Numbered from the stretch's first letter, positions 1 through 5,780 are shown. The stretch: 7,188 bases of DNA from Mariprofundaceae bacterium (GCA_030950975.1 JAUZQL010000034.1:1-7188), one strand, 5' to 3'. Notes: generated from the sequence alone by a model not told the origin. Numbers and translations: made by a program.

Positions 1-67
1 TCGTCTCAGGTGTTGCGGCAACACGTGTTTCATGGGCCGAAGTTTCGGCAGGAACAGCCATTCGCAT
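1..67 (-). CDS. pntA: NAD(P) transhydrogenase subunit alpha, N-terminal fragment (3' end outside window)
   Basis: Only the first 22 codons are present; the gene runs off the left edge. The peptide starts MRMAVPAETSAHETRVAA and continues TPET. It matches the start of proton-translocating transhydrogenase alpha subunits (family pattern M-x-I-A-V-P-x-E-T...E-x-R-V-A-A-T-P-E-T), the beginning of the NAD(H)-binding domain I. Alanine dehydrogenases have a related start but usually read VALTP rather than VAATPET. The family works as a membrane complex with PntB, using the proton gradient to pass hydride from NADH to NADP+. The ATG at 67-65 has AGGGAG seven bases upstream; a second in-frame ATG at 61-59 is worse placed. 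It lies 57 bp after folK with no clear promoter or terminator between, so it may be co-transcribed. The identification rests on a short stretch only. Confidence 0.8.
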   Translation of the reverse strand, partial: MRMAVPAETSAHETRVAATPET

Positions 68-74
68 TAGGAAT

Positions 75-80
75 CTCCCT
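75..80 (-). promoter_or_regulatory. Ribosome binding site of pntA
   Basis: AGGGAG on the minus strand lies seven bases before the ATG at 67-65. It selects that ATG over the one two codons later. The rest of the 57-bp gap to folK holds a GGTGGGGGG run (six C at 114-119 on the plus strand) and an 8-bp palindrome CGAGCTCG, but no convincing promoter or hairpin with a U tract. Confidence 0.65.
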
Positions 81-124
81 CACTGAATTAAACGAGCTCG
101 GAACTTTAAACAGCCCCCCACCTT

Positions 125-547
125 TTACAAGCGCAAGCCAACTTGTTTGACAATAGCATCGTTATCTTTGGGTAAATTTATAGCGACCAACTCAGATGCA
201 GGCACAAATACATGGGCATAGCGATACATATCATCATCCATCACTTCGTTCGCATACATTAATAAATCTAAATCAAGTGTTCGAGGTTTCCAAGAACCTT
301 TAGAACGATCACGATGATGTTCATCTTCAATACGTTTCAAATATCGCAATAAACAATCTTTTTCAGGTACTGAATCAATCCAACAACATGCATTGAAAAA
401 ATCAGCACCATCCATACCCACGGCTTTCGATTGATATACGTTTGAAAAAGAAATATTTGGAAATGTTTGACGTAATGCTTGGGAAGCCTTTAATAAGTGT
501 TCTTCAGGCTCGATATTAGAGCCCAAACCCAATAAAGCAGTCGTCAC
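125..547 (-). CDS. folK: 2-amino-4-hydroxy-6-hydroxymethyldihydropteridine pyrophosphokinase (HPPK)
   Basis: It transfers pyrophosphate from ATP to 6-hydroxymethyl-7,8-dihydropterin, the step between FolB and FolP in folate synthesis; cytosolic. With the GTG start at 547-545 the protein has 140 residues. Visible motifs are GLGSN near residues 7-11 (pterin side), FFNA at 50-53, an R-D-R pair near 79-81 and RTLDLDLL at 89-96, whose two Asp are the Mg2+ ligands. The protein is shorter than the E. coli enzyme (158 residues). The segment after the Mg2+ motif, normally PHxxMxxRxF with the ATP-contacting His and Arg, is shortened to MYRYAHVFVP, so that His is not evident. The GTG lies one base after the folB stop; a TTG at 568 would add seven residues overlapping folB but would move the GLGSN motif further from the N-terminus than is usual. 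The family call is firm; full activity is less certain. Confidence 0.92.
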   Translation of the reverse strand: MTTALLGLGSNIEPEEHLLKASQALRQTFPNISFSNVYQSKAVGMDGADFFNACCWIDSVPEKDCLLRYLKRIEDEHHRDRSKGSWKPRTLDLDLLMYANEVMDDDMYRYAHVFVPASELVAINLPKDNDAIVKQVGLRL

Positions 548-548
548 C

Positions 549-911
549 TTATGATGCCGAACGTTCAATCAATACTGCGACATTTTCAGAACCACGCACA
601 GCACCCGGTTTAGACATTTTCAAGCGCAACCAAGGCACATGAAATTCTGTTAAAATAATAAACGCACAGGATTCTGCCAAGGCCTCAATCAAACCAAAAC
701 TAGACGCTTCGACATGCTCAATTAAACGTTTGGATACGGCTTTATAGTCCAAGGTGTCTGCAATATTGTCACTTTTTCCAGCTTTTGAAATATTCCACGC
801 CATTTCAAGATCCAAACGCACGGTTTGACGAATGTCGCGCTCCCAATCATAAATACCAATCACCGTACGAACTTCTAAACCTTCAATCAATACCAAGTCA
901 TGCGTCTTCAT
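549..911 (-). CDS. folB: Dihydroneopterin aldolase
   Basis: It cleaves 7,8-dihydroneopterin to 6-hydroxymethyl-7,8-dihydropterin and glycolaldehyde, giving the substrate of FolK, which is encoded next; the enzyme is a cytosolic homo-oligomer. The 120-residue protein (family about 120) aligns end to end with E. coli FolB. Visible motifs are IGIYDWER at 18-25, LDYKAV at 55-60 with the active-site Tyr at 56, the pterin-anchoring Glu in LIEALAE (near 76), and the catalytic Lys in SKPGAV (near 101). The start is ATG 911-909, with AAAGGAG five bases upstream; a GTG two codons earlier would sit directly against that site. The gene begins inside the last codons of pncC (14-bp overlap) and ends one base before the folK GTG, so the three are probably translated from one message. 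Confidence 0.96.
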   Translation of the reverse strand: MKTHDLVLIEGLEVRTVIGIYDWERDIRQTVRLDLEMAWNISKAGKSDNIADTLDYKAVSKRLIEHVEASSFGLIEALAESCAFIILTEFHVPWLRLKMSKPGAVRGSENVAVLIERSAS

Positions 912-1398
912 GAACACTCCTTTGTTTGCTTTGCTCCGAACAAATAGACCAACAATCTTCTAAGGCTTGCTTGACAGCTTGTTGCTGAACATCACTGCGT
1001 TCACCTTTAAAATGATAACAATAAGATTGCACATTGTGTGAACCATAAGCCACTGCAATCCACACCGTACCGACTGGTTTTTCTTTGCTTCCACCTGAAG
1101 GCCCTGCAATGCCACTTAATGCGACACATACGATATGATTGCCACTTCCGCCCAGTGCCATCGCTTCCACGACAGTTTGACTGACTGCGCCATCATGTTT
1201 TAAATCATTCTCAGATACACCGAGTTCATCCATTTTAGCTTGATTGCTGTAGGTAATCCAGCCTCGTTCCAAGACATCAGATGCCCCTGAGACACTGGCA
1301 ATGGCTGCTGCCACGCCACCTGCTGTACACGATTCTGCGGTGCGTAATTTCACACCCGATTGACGACATAATTCCAATAATGATTCAATCAACATCAT
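898..1398 (-). CDS. pncC: Nicotinamide-nucleotide amidase (stand-alone CinA C-terminal domain)
   Basis: Enzymes of this family deamidate nicotinamide mononucleotide to nicotinate mononucleotide, recycling NMN (for example from NAD-dependent DNA ligase) into NAD; cytosolic. The 166-residue protein matches the length and order of E. coli PncC (YgaD). TAESCTAGG at 20-28 carries the catalytic Ser (residue 23), YSNQAK at 50-55 carries the Lys of the active site, and SGIAGPSGG lies at 95-103, followed by KPVGTVW. The N-terminal molybdopterin-binding-like domain of full CinA is absent, so a competence-linked role is not suggested. The start is ATG 1398-1396, overlapping the pgpA stop as ATGA. A second ATG follows at once at 1395. 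There is no clear Shine-Dalgarno sequence, which fits translational coupling to pgpA. Confidence 0.95.
   Translation of the reverse strand: MMLIESLLELCRQSGVKLRTAESCTAGGVAAAIASVSGASDVLERGWITYSNQAKMDELGVSENDLKHDGAVSQTVVEAMALGGSGNHIVCVALSGIAGPSGGSKEKPVGTVWIAVAYGSHNVQSYCYHFKGERSDVQQQAVKQALEDCWSICSEQSKQRSVHEDA
917..923 (-). promoter_or_regulatory. Ribosome binding site of folB, inside the end of pncC
   Basis: AAAGGAG on the minus strand lies five bases before the ATG at 911-909 and within the final codons of pncC. It decides for this ATG against the GTG at 917-915, which overlaps the site. Confidence 0.7.
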
Positions 1399-1904
1399 AA
1401 GCCGCACAATACCAAGAGGAAACCGAATAAGACTATTGAAGCTGCGCCCATGACACCCGCAACCACATCATCAAACATAATTGACCACCAAGCAGGTCCC
1501 CAGTGTTCCAGTTGGCGAATAGGAAACGGTTTCCAAATATCAAACAGTCGAAAGGCTAAAAATGACAGTCCAAGCAAGCACCATGAAAATTCCCCATCAC
1601 CATACATCGCTAGCAAGCTGATACATAACCATTGTCCCACCCATTCATCCACCACAATCCAACCAGGATCTTGGTCAACCATTCCCTTTAAGACAGGTTT
1701 ACACGCTGCGCAACCCAAGCCTAGCAAGACGACACTGGCGAGCATTAAACCTTGCCAATGCCATGTTAGCCAAATCCAAGTGGCCACAGGTAGTGAAGCT
1801 AAACTTCCCCAAGTTCCAGGGGCTTTAGGCAACCAACCACTACCAAAACCCGCAACAAACCAACGTAATCCAGATAAAACATGTTTATGGTTTAAAATGA
1901 TCAA
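1395..1904 (-). CDS. pgpA: Phosphatidylglycerophosphatase A
   Basis: It dephosphorylates phosphatidylglycerophosphate to phosphatidylglycerol at the inner membrane. The protein has up to 169 residues (E. coli 172). Family motifs in order: GFGSGWLPKAPGTWGS at 19-34, the acidic VVDEWVG at 84-90, FRLFDIWKPFPIR at 118-130, and FDDVVAG at 144-150. Hydrophobic spans near 36-65, 92-118 and 150-168 make it a multi-pass membrane protein. The start is uncertain: the TTG at 1904 has a purine run AAGGGGG only one base upstream, whereas the same run lies four bases before an ATC (1901) and seven before an ATT (1898). No ATG or GTG is available in frame before the conserved motif. It overlaps the end of thiL by up to 20 bp and its TGA overlaps the pncC ATG. 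A 163-codon reading frame opposite it is a shadow. Confidence 0.94.
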   Translation of the reverse strand: MIILNHKHVLSGLRWFVAGFGSGWLPKAPGTWGSLASLPVATWIWLTWHWQGLMLASVVLLGLGCAACKPVLKGMVDQDPGWIVVDEWVGQWLCISLLAMYGDGEFSWCLLGLSFLAFRLFDIWKPFPIRQLEHWGPAWWSIMFDDVVAGVMGAASIVLFGFLLVLCGL

Positions 1905-2817
1905 ACCCCCTTGTCTTAGGCATCACAGGCTTATCATGTAAATGAACGGATACCTGATTTCCTTCAACACAACAGCCAATGTGAACGGCTAACGATGATA
2001 AACCCGACATATCCGAAGCTGCAGTAAACAATAATGCATAATCTTCACCACCTGAAAGCATGGCTTGCATGGCATTTTCTTCACCGACGGCATCCACCAT
2101 ATTGTTCCATTCAGGTAAGGATTCTAATTCAATGTTCATGCCGACGTGTGAAGCCTGACACAGATGTTCGGCATCTTGCCAAAGTCCATCGCTGACATCC
2201 ATGCAGCAGCGAACGCCCAAATCTCTTAATGTTTCACCGTGTTCTAATTGAGGTGTAATATGCTGAAAAGCCGTAAGAAAATCACTTTCACGCACACCTG
2301 AAAACCAATCTTTCAAACCCAATGACGCAAAACCCACCCGCCCAAGCAACCAAACATCATCTCCAACCTTCGCCTGATTGCGTTGCATGGCTTGTTTCTC
2401 TGGAATCAAACCTGACACTGTCACCGTTAAGGCATTGAGCGGTGATTGTACGGTATCCCCACCTGATAATTCTACCTGATAACGGTTCAAAGCTTGGGTC
2501 ATACCCTGCCCCATCGATTGCAAACTTTTCGTATCATTCGCCATCACCGAGACCCAAGCCCAATGCGCCTTAGCCCCCATTGCTGCCAAATCTGACAAGG
2601 CTGCACATACGGCACGATCTGCCGCCATTGACAAAGGAAAATCATGGGGCCAATGCACGCCTGCCACAGCGGTATCCGTGCTGACTACCAAGTGTTGACC
2701 TTCAGGTGCTTGATGCACCGACGCATCATCACCATTGCCCACTTGAGTCAGGGCAGAAAAAATGCGTGCCTCCTTTCGAAAACACGCATGAATCAAATCA
2801 AATTCGGATGATGACAT
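1885..2817 (-). CDS. thiL: Thiamine-monophosphate kinase
   Basis: It phosphorylates thiamine monophosphate with ATP to thiamine diphosphate, the active cofactor; cytosolic, of the PurM/AIR-synthase-like ATPase fold. The 310-residue protein (E. coli 325) shows the family motifs in order: GDD at 29-31, STDT at 46-49, SDLAAMGA at 75-82, GGDT at 119-122, DVSDG at 207-211 and SGGEDY at 255-260. It ends in GFDHFKP, like the GYDHF end of E. coli ThiL. The Asp-rich motifs bind Mg2+ and nucleotide. The start is ATG 2817-2815, giving the usual SEF-x-LI beginning; a TTG one codon earlier is possible. It begins 18 bp after sspA with no clear Shine-Dalgarno sequence. Its last codons contain the presumed pgpA ribosome binding site. 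No other thiamine gene is nearby; in gammaproteobacteria thiL also often precedes pgpA, which supports both calls. Confidence 0.96.
   Translation of the reverse strand: MSSSEFDLIHACFRKEARIFSALTQVGNGDDASVHQAPEGQHLVVSTDTAVAGVHWPHDFPLSMAADRAVCAALSDLAAMGAKAHWAWVSVMANDTKSLQSMGQGMTQALNRYQVELSGGDTVQSPLNALTVTVSGLIPEKQAMQRNQAKVGDDVWLLGRVGFASLGLKDWFSGVRESDFLTAFQHITPQLEHGETLRDLGVRCCMDVSDGLWQDAEHLCQASHVGMNIELESLPEWNNMVDAVGEENAMQAMLSGGEDYALLFTAASDMSGLSSLAVHIGCCVEGNQVSVHLHDKPVMPKTRGFDHFKP
1906..1912 (-). promoter_or_regulatory. Probable ribosome binding site of pgpA, placed for an ATC or ATT start
   Basis: AAGGGGG on the minus strand lies inside the last codons of thiL. It is one base from the in-frame TTG, four from ATC and seven from ATT. 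No other purine-rich stretch is near, so this site bears directly on which rare start codon is used. Confidence 0.45.
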
Positions 2818-2835
2818 CAATCAAGCGATGTTGAT

Positions 2836-3432
2836 TTAAAAAGCGTCATGCATCATTTCTTCATATTCGGATAAAGAGCGGCGGAAGGCAGGACGTTCAA
2901 ACAAACGATCCATATATGCTTCAAGGTGAATCCATTTAGAGGTATCAATACCATTGCTTTTTAAACGCCACAAAATAGGTGCCATCGCAATATCAGCCAA
3001 AGAATATTGTTCAGTAATAAAATAATCCTGATGTTCCAAATAGCCATTTAATGATTCTAAATAGGCTTTGAATTTACGCATCGGTTCGGTTTTTTTCTTG
3101 ACGCGAATCAAATTGAAATACAATGGATACACTTCTTCTTCAATGCGCATCACTGCCAAACGCATTTGCGCACGACCCGCAGGCGAACCGGGTTTTAAAG
3201 GTGGGTGAGGATAACGTTCATCCAAATATTCACTCACTACAGGCGGTTCAAAAAACACAATATCACGATCAATCACAGTCGGCAGTTTGCCATACGGATT
3301 GATTGCCATGAAATCAGCAGGCAGGTTATCTGGCTCTAACTCCACACATTCCACAGGTAACTCTTTTTCTTGCAAAACAATACGAACACGTTGGGAATTG
3401 GGACATTGTGGATCAGAATACAGTTTGACCAT
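2836..3432 (-). CDS. sspA: Stringent starvation protein A (RNA polymerase-associated, glutathione S-transferase fold)
   Basis: In E. coli, SspA binds RNA polymerase holoenzyme and alters promoter choice in stationary phase and acid stress, acting as a transcription factor rather than a transferase. This 198-residue protein has a thioredoxin-like GST N-domain (about 1-75, KLPTV cis-Pro loop at 49-53) and a helical C-domain (about 85-195). The YPHPPL segment at 74-79 contains the Pro-His-Pro surface known to matter for E. coli SspA. LWRL...GI and YMDRLFER also match SspA, which separates it from ordinary GSTs. Two differences: DPQCPNSQ at 7-14 holds a Cys in a CPxS context that E. coli SspA lacks, and the usual Glu-Ser of the glutathione site is Glu-Pro (62-63). 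The ATG at 3432 has GGAGG six bases upstream. No sspB follows; thiL comes next. Confidence 0.93.
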   Translation of the reverse strand: MVKLYSDPQCPNSQRVRIVLQEKELPVECVELEPDNLPADFMAINPYGKLPTVIDRDIVFFEPPVVSEYLDERYPHPPLKPGSPAGRAQMRLAVMRIEEEVYPLYFNLIRVKKKTEPMRKFKAYLESLNGYLEHQDYFITEQYSLADIAMAPILWRLKSNGIDTSKWIHLEAYMDRLFERPAFRRSLSEYEEMMHDAF

Positions 3433-3438
3433 CAAAAA

Positions 3439-3443
3439 CCTCC
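3439..3443 (-). promoter_or_regulatory. Strong ribosome binding site of sspA
   Basis: GGAGG on the minus strand lies six bases before the ATG at 3432-3430. It is the strongest such site in the window and rules out the reading-frame extension to 3462, which would add ten residues (including IYFWRF) foreign to the SspA family. Confidence 0.8.
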
Positions 3444-3458
3444 AGAAATAAATGCGGA

Positions 3459-3476
3459 GCAACCGCGAAAGGTTGC
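3459..3476 (-). repeat. Inverted repeat at the predicted sspA transcription start
   Basis: GCAACC and GGTTGC form a perfect 6-bp dyad around the hexanucleotide TTTCGC (minus strand). Its centre lies about five bases downstream of the start expected from the -10 box at 3479-3484. If transcription starts there, the dyad is only complete in DNA and could be an operator; if it starts a few bases earlier, the RNA would begin with a hairpin 16 bases before the ribosome binding site. An alternative stem (GCGG/CCGC, 3454-3466) competes with the right arm. Confidence 0.45.
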
Positions 3477-3478
3477 GC

Positions 3479-3505
3479 AGTATAGCGGCAAACCATTAAA
3501 TTCAA
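3479..3505 (-). promoter_or_regulatory. Candidate sigma-70 promoter of sspA
   Basis: On the minus strand TATACT (3484-3479, five of six consensus bases) is preceded by TTGAAT (3505-3500, four of six) with a 15-bp spacer, or by TTTGAA with 16. It lies 47 bp upstream of the sspA ATG in the only sizeable gap of the window and would drive sspA-thiL-pgpA-pncC-folB-folK. The spacer is short of the ideal 17, so strength is uncertain. Confidence 0.5.
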
Positions 3506-3552
3506 AGACACACCCTTTTTGCCTTTGCAGTTTGAACATTTACAGCTATTTT

Positions 3553-3600
3553 ATTGTCGTACTGAATAGTGACATTTCAACAACGATTCAACACGACAAT
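3553..3600 (-). terminator. Hairpin directly after glmM; possible terminator or mRNA 3'-end structure
   Basis: On the glmM sense strand the 15-base arms 3600-3586 and 3567-3553 pair over their full length (thirteen Watson-Crick pairs, and G-U plus U-G at positions 9-10) around an 18-base loop. It starts three bases after the glmM TAA. On the opposite strand the two wobble positions would be A-C mismatches, so the structure favours the glmM transcript. The 3' flank is AAAATAGCTG, without a U tract, so it is not a standard intrinsic terminator. It may protect the message end, act with Rho, or be a small RNA element. Confidence 0.45.
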
Positions 3601-3603
3601 GCT

Positions 3604-4944
3604 TTAATATTGCGTCCGAATCACATCGGCAAGTTCATTCCCAATCGATAACATCAATGCTTCATCTTCAGCTTCAACCATGACACGAACTTTGGGTTCA
3701 GTGCCAGACATGCGAACATTGACACGTCCAGCATTGCCTAAGCGTTGCCTTGCAGCTTCTACAGCAGCTTGAATCATTGGGTTTTGCATAACATCGACCC
3801 GTTCGGACAAAGTGATATTCCATAATTTTTGTGGAAAAATAGACATGTCAGCGGCCATATCCGCCAATGGAATACCTTGATCTTTCATCGCACATAACAA
3901 TTGCAAAGCAGTCATTAAACCATCACCCGTGGTATTGTGATCCAAAAGGATAACATGCCCTGATTGTTCTCCACCCACATTGCATGATGTTTCACGCATC
4001 ATTTCCAACACATAGCGATCGCCCACAGCCGCTCGATGCATTTGCAAACCTAAACCATTGAGATAATGCTCCAAACCCATATTGCTCATCAAGGTGGTTA
4101 CTACCGCCTTGCCTGATAATAGACCGTGTCGCTGAGCGTGTTCGGCTAAAATAGCAATGACACGATCACCATCCACCAACACACCGTTTGCATCACACGC
4201 TATTAAACGGTCTGCATCGCCATCCAATGCAAAACCAATATCAGCACCAACTTCGATGACTTTTTGGCAAATCTTTTCGGGATAAGTGGAACCACAATCT
4301 TGATTGATATTGTAACCATTGGGTGTATCAAATATGGCAACAACATCACAGCCTACTTCCTTGAAAATCCGAGGTGCAACATCATAAGCCGCACCATTGG
4401 CGCAATCGACCACGACTTTAAATCCATCCAAGCGTAAATCACGCGGCAATGAAGCTTTGAGAAATTCAATGTAACGACCAATCGCATCATCGACTCGTTC
4501 TGCCTTACCAATTTCAAGTGGTAATGGTAATGGCGGTAGGTCATCCAAACAGGCTTCAATGGCTAATTCGGTTGCATCAGGCAATTTAAAGCCATCCGCT
4601 GCAAAAAATTTAATACCATTATCCCCCGCAGGATTATGTGAAGCGGATAACATCACCCCCGCATCTGCACGTAAACTTCGTGTCAGATAAGCTACAGCAG
4701 GTGTAGGCACAGGACCGACCAATTTCACATCCATGCCTTGCGCCGTTAGACCTGCACACAAGGCTGATTCAATCATGTAACCTGATAGCCGTGTGTCTTT
4801 ACCAATTAAAATTTGTGGCCGATGCGTGACATGTTTGGTTAAGACATAACCAGCAGCACGCCCCAAACGCAAGGCAAATTCAGCAGTCATTGGATATTGA
4901 TTGACGGTACCTCGTACGCCGTCGGTGCCAAAATATTTTCTCAT
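3604..4944 (-). CDS. glmM: Phosphoglucosamine mutase
   Basis: It converts glucosamine-6-phosphate to glucosamine-1-phosphate on the way to UDP-GlcNAc for peptidoglycan and LPS; cytosolic. The 446-residue protein is full length (E. coli 445). It starts MRKYFGTDGVRG, as is typical. The phosphoserine loop LSASHNP has the catalytic Ser at 102, Mg2+ ligands lie in DGDADR at 241-246, the sugar-binding loop GGEQSGH at 324-330, and the phosphate-binding loop RMSGTEPKVR at 411-420. The ATG (4944-4942) overlaps the cdaR TGA as ATGA, and AAGGA lies six bases upstream. The cdaA-cdaR-glmM order is the classic c-di-AMP cluster. In Firmicutes GlmM binds the cyclase CdaA and lowers its activity; whether that holds here is inference. 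Confidence 0.98.
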   Translation of the reverse strand: MRKYFGTDGVRGTVNQYPMTAEFALRLGRAAGYVLTKHVTHRPQILIGKDTRLSGYMIESALCAGLTAQGMDVKLVGPVPTPAVAYLTRSLRADAGVMLSASHNPAGDNGIKFFAADGFKLPDATELAIEACLDDLPPLPLPLEIGKAERVDDAIGRYIEFLKASLPRDLRLDGFKVVVDCANGAAYDVAPRIFKEVGCDVVAIFDTPNGYNINQDCGSTYPEKICQKVIEVGADIGFALDGDADRLIACDANGVLVDGDRVIAILAEHAQRHGLLSGKAVVTTLMSNMGLEHYLNGLGLQMHRAAVGDRYVLEMMRETSCNVGGEQSGHVILLDHNTTGDGLMTALQLLCAMKDQGIPLADMAADMSIFPQKLWNITLSERVDVMQNPMIQAAVEAARQRLGNAGRVNVRMSGTEPKVRVMVEAEDEALMLSIGNELADVIRTQY

Positions 4945-5780
4945 GGTGTTTCCTTATTTGTATGGTTGGGTATTTTTTTTGATGAATGGATACTGTATGG
5001 ATCGAGTATTATTTTTTCATCCGTGGGAAGACTATAGGGATCCATCACGGGCTCGCTATAGGGTTCTTGAACAGGCGGTGAGCTAGGGATGGGTGTTAGA
5101 CTGTCTTGAATATCTTGCTTGGGCGTGAGCAATAATATTTGTTTCTTAGAAAGAATGCCTTTGATTTTAAAGGTCGCCTTGTCTTCTTGCAAATGTACAG
5201 ATTTCTCAGCAGGCACAATAATATTGCTTTGTAACTCAAAAGCTCCCTGCTTCAAAGGTGGTTTCAAAGGCAAGGTATCAACGGATGTCAATGATTCCAA
5301 CCAAACTTCAGGTCCTTGAATGTGAACCATCGATGGTGTCACGGATACCATTTGTACTTCCCACTCATCAGGTAAATCAAAATTGGGGTGTACGCTTACA
5401 GTACGTGTTACAATTCTGTCAATTTGAAGTTCCAAATGATCAGGTTGCACTTTTTCAATCTTTAAACCTGTGGGTAGATGTACATCATCTAAACTAAAAG
5501 TGCGTTGTATGACGCTGGGTTCTGATAAATCACTCACATTTAAAGGCATAAAAATATCTTGAGCCTGTAATGTTTTCAAACGTGCTTGCAAGCCTTGCAC
5601 GGTAATTTTAACCTTAGATGGAAGGTTATTCACAATCACCATGTGTTCAGGAAGACCTTGAAGCTGAATCGGCACATCTAAACTTAATGTGCCTTCACCT
5701 TCTCCATGCACTTGAAGCCATAAAATAACGGCAATGATGATAGCCCAAAGATACAATGCCCACGGTTTAAATAAACGCAT
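4941..5780 (-). CDS. cdaR: CdaR / YbbR-domain protein, regulator of the diadenylate cyclase
   Basis: YbbR-family proteins are anchored in the membrane with their repeats outside; CdaR modulates the c-di-AMP cyclase CdaA, next to which it is encoded. The 279-residue protein has a short cytosolic start (MRLFKPW), one membrane segment at about 8-24 (ALYLWAIIIAVILWLQV), and two recognisable YbbR-like beta repeats at about 33-120 and 125-208. Many YbbR proteins carry three or four. After residue 215 the fold gives way to a low-complexity, Pro-rich tail of about 60 residues with three copies of (E/D)PYS at 239-242, 247-250 and 260-263. The ATG at 5780 is preferred; the TTG at 5783 is nearer to AGGA (seven versus ten bases). 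It begins 12 bp after cdaA and overlaps glmM by 4 bp. The family call is firm; the tail's role is unknown. Confidence 0.9.
   Translation of the reverse strand: MRLFKPWALYLWAIIIAVILWLQVHGEGEGTLSLDVPIQLQGLPEHMVIVNNLPSKVKITVQGLQARLKTLQAQDIFMPLNVSDLSEPSVIQRTFSLDDVHLPTGLKIEKVQPDHLELQIDRIVTRTVSVHPNFDLPDEWEVQMVSVTPSMVHIQGPEVWLESLTSVDTLPLKPPLKQGAFELQSNIIVPAEKSVHLQEDKATFKIKGILSKKQILLLTPKQDIQDSLTPIPSSPPVQEPYSEPVMDPYSLPTDEKIILDPYSIHSSKKIPNHTNKETP

Noticed and set aside
87..119. A possible terminator or promoter between folK and pntA (CGAGCTCG palindrome, G-rich run, TTTAAT)
   Set aside because: The palindrome is too short to form a stem with a loop, no U tract follows, and no acceptable -35 box pairs with TTTAAT.
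898..1398. Reading pncC as a competence gene (CinA)
   Set aside because: Only the amidase domain is present. The N-terminal CinA domain and any competence or recA neighbour are missing.
1450..1941. A 163-codon open frame on the plus strand
   Set aside because: It is the complement of pgpA, has no family resemblance or ribosome binding site, and its composition (many Pro, Ser, His, Lys) is that of a shadow frame.
3500..3532. A CAAAG/CTTTG inverted repeat upstream of the sspA -35 box
   Set aside because: Only five pairs with a 15-base loop in AT-rich DNA; expected by chance.
3370..3651. A 93-codon plus-strand frame spanning the sspA-glmM gap
   Set aside because: It overlaps the starts and ends of two well-supported genes, has no ribosome binding site, and the gap is better explained by a promoter and hairpin.
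4973..4980. A run of eight A's near the end of cdaR (sense strand), as a possible slippage or frameshift site leading into glmM
   Set aside because: Gaining one A leads to a TAA before the glmM start, and losing one A does not enter the glmM frame. No stem or slippery heptamer of known type accompanies it.
4901..5497. Several short plus-strand frames opposite cdaR and the start of glmM
   Set aside because: None has a recognisable protein sequence or a start signal. The opposite strand carries intact conserved genes.
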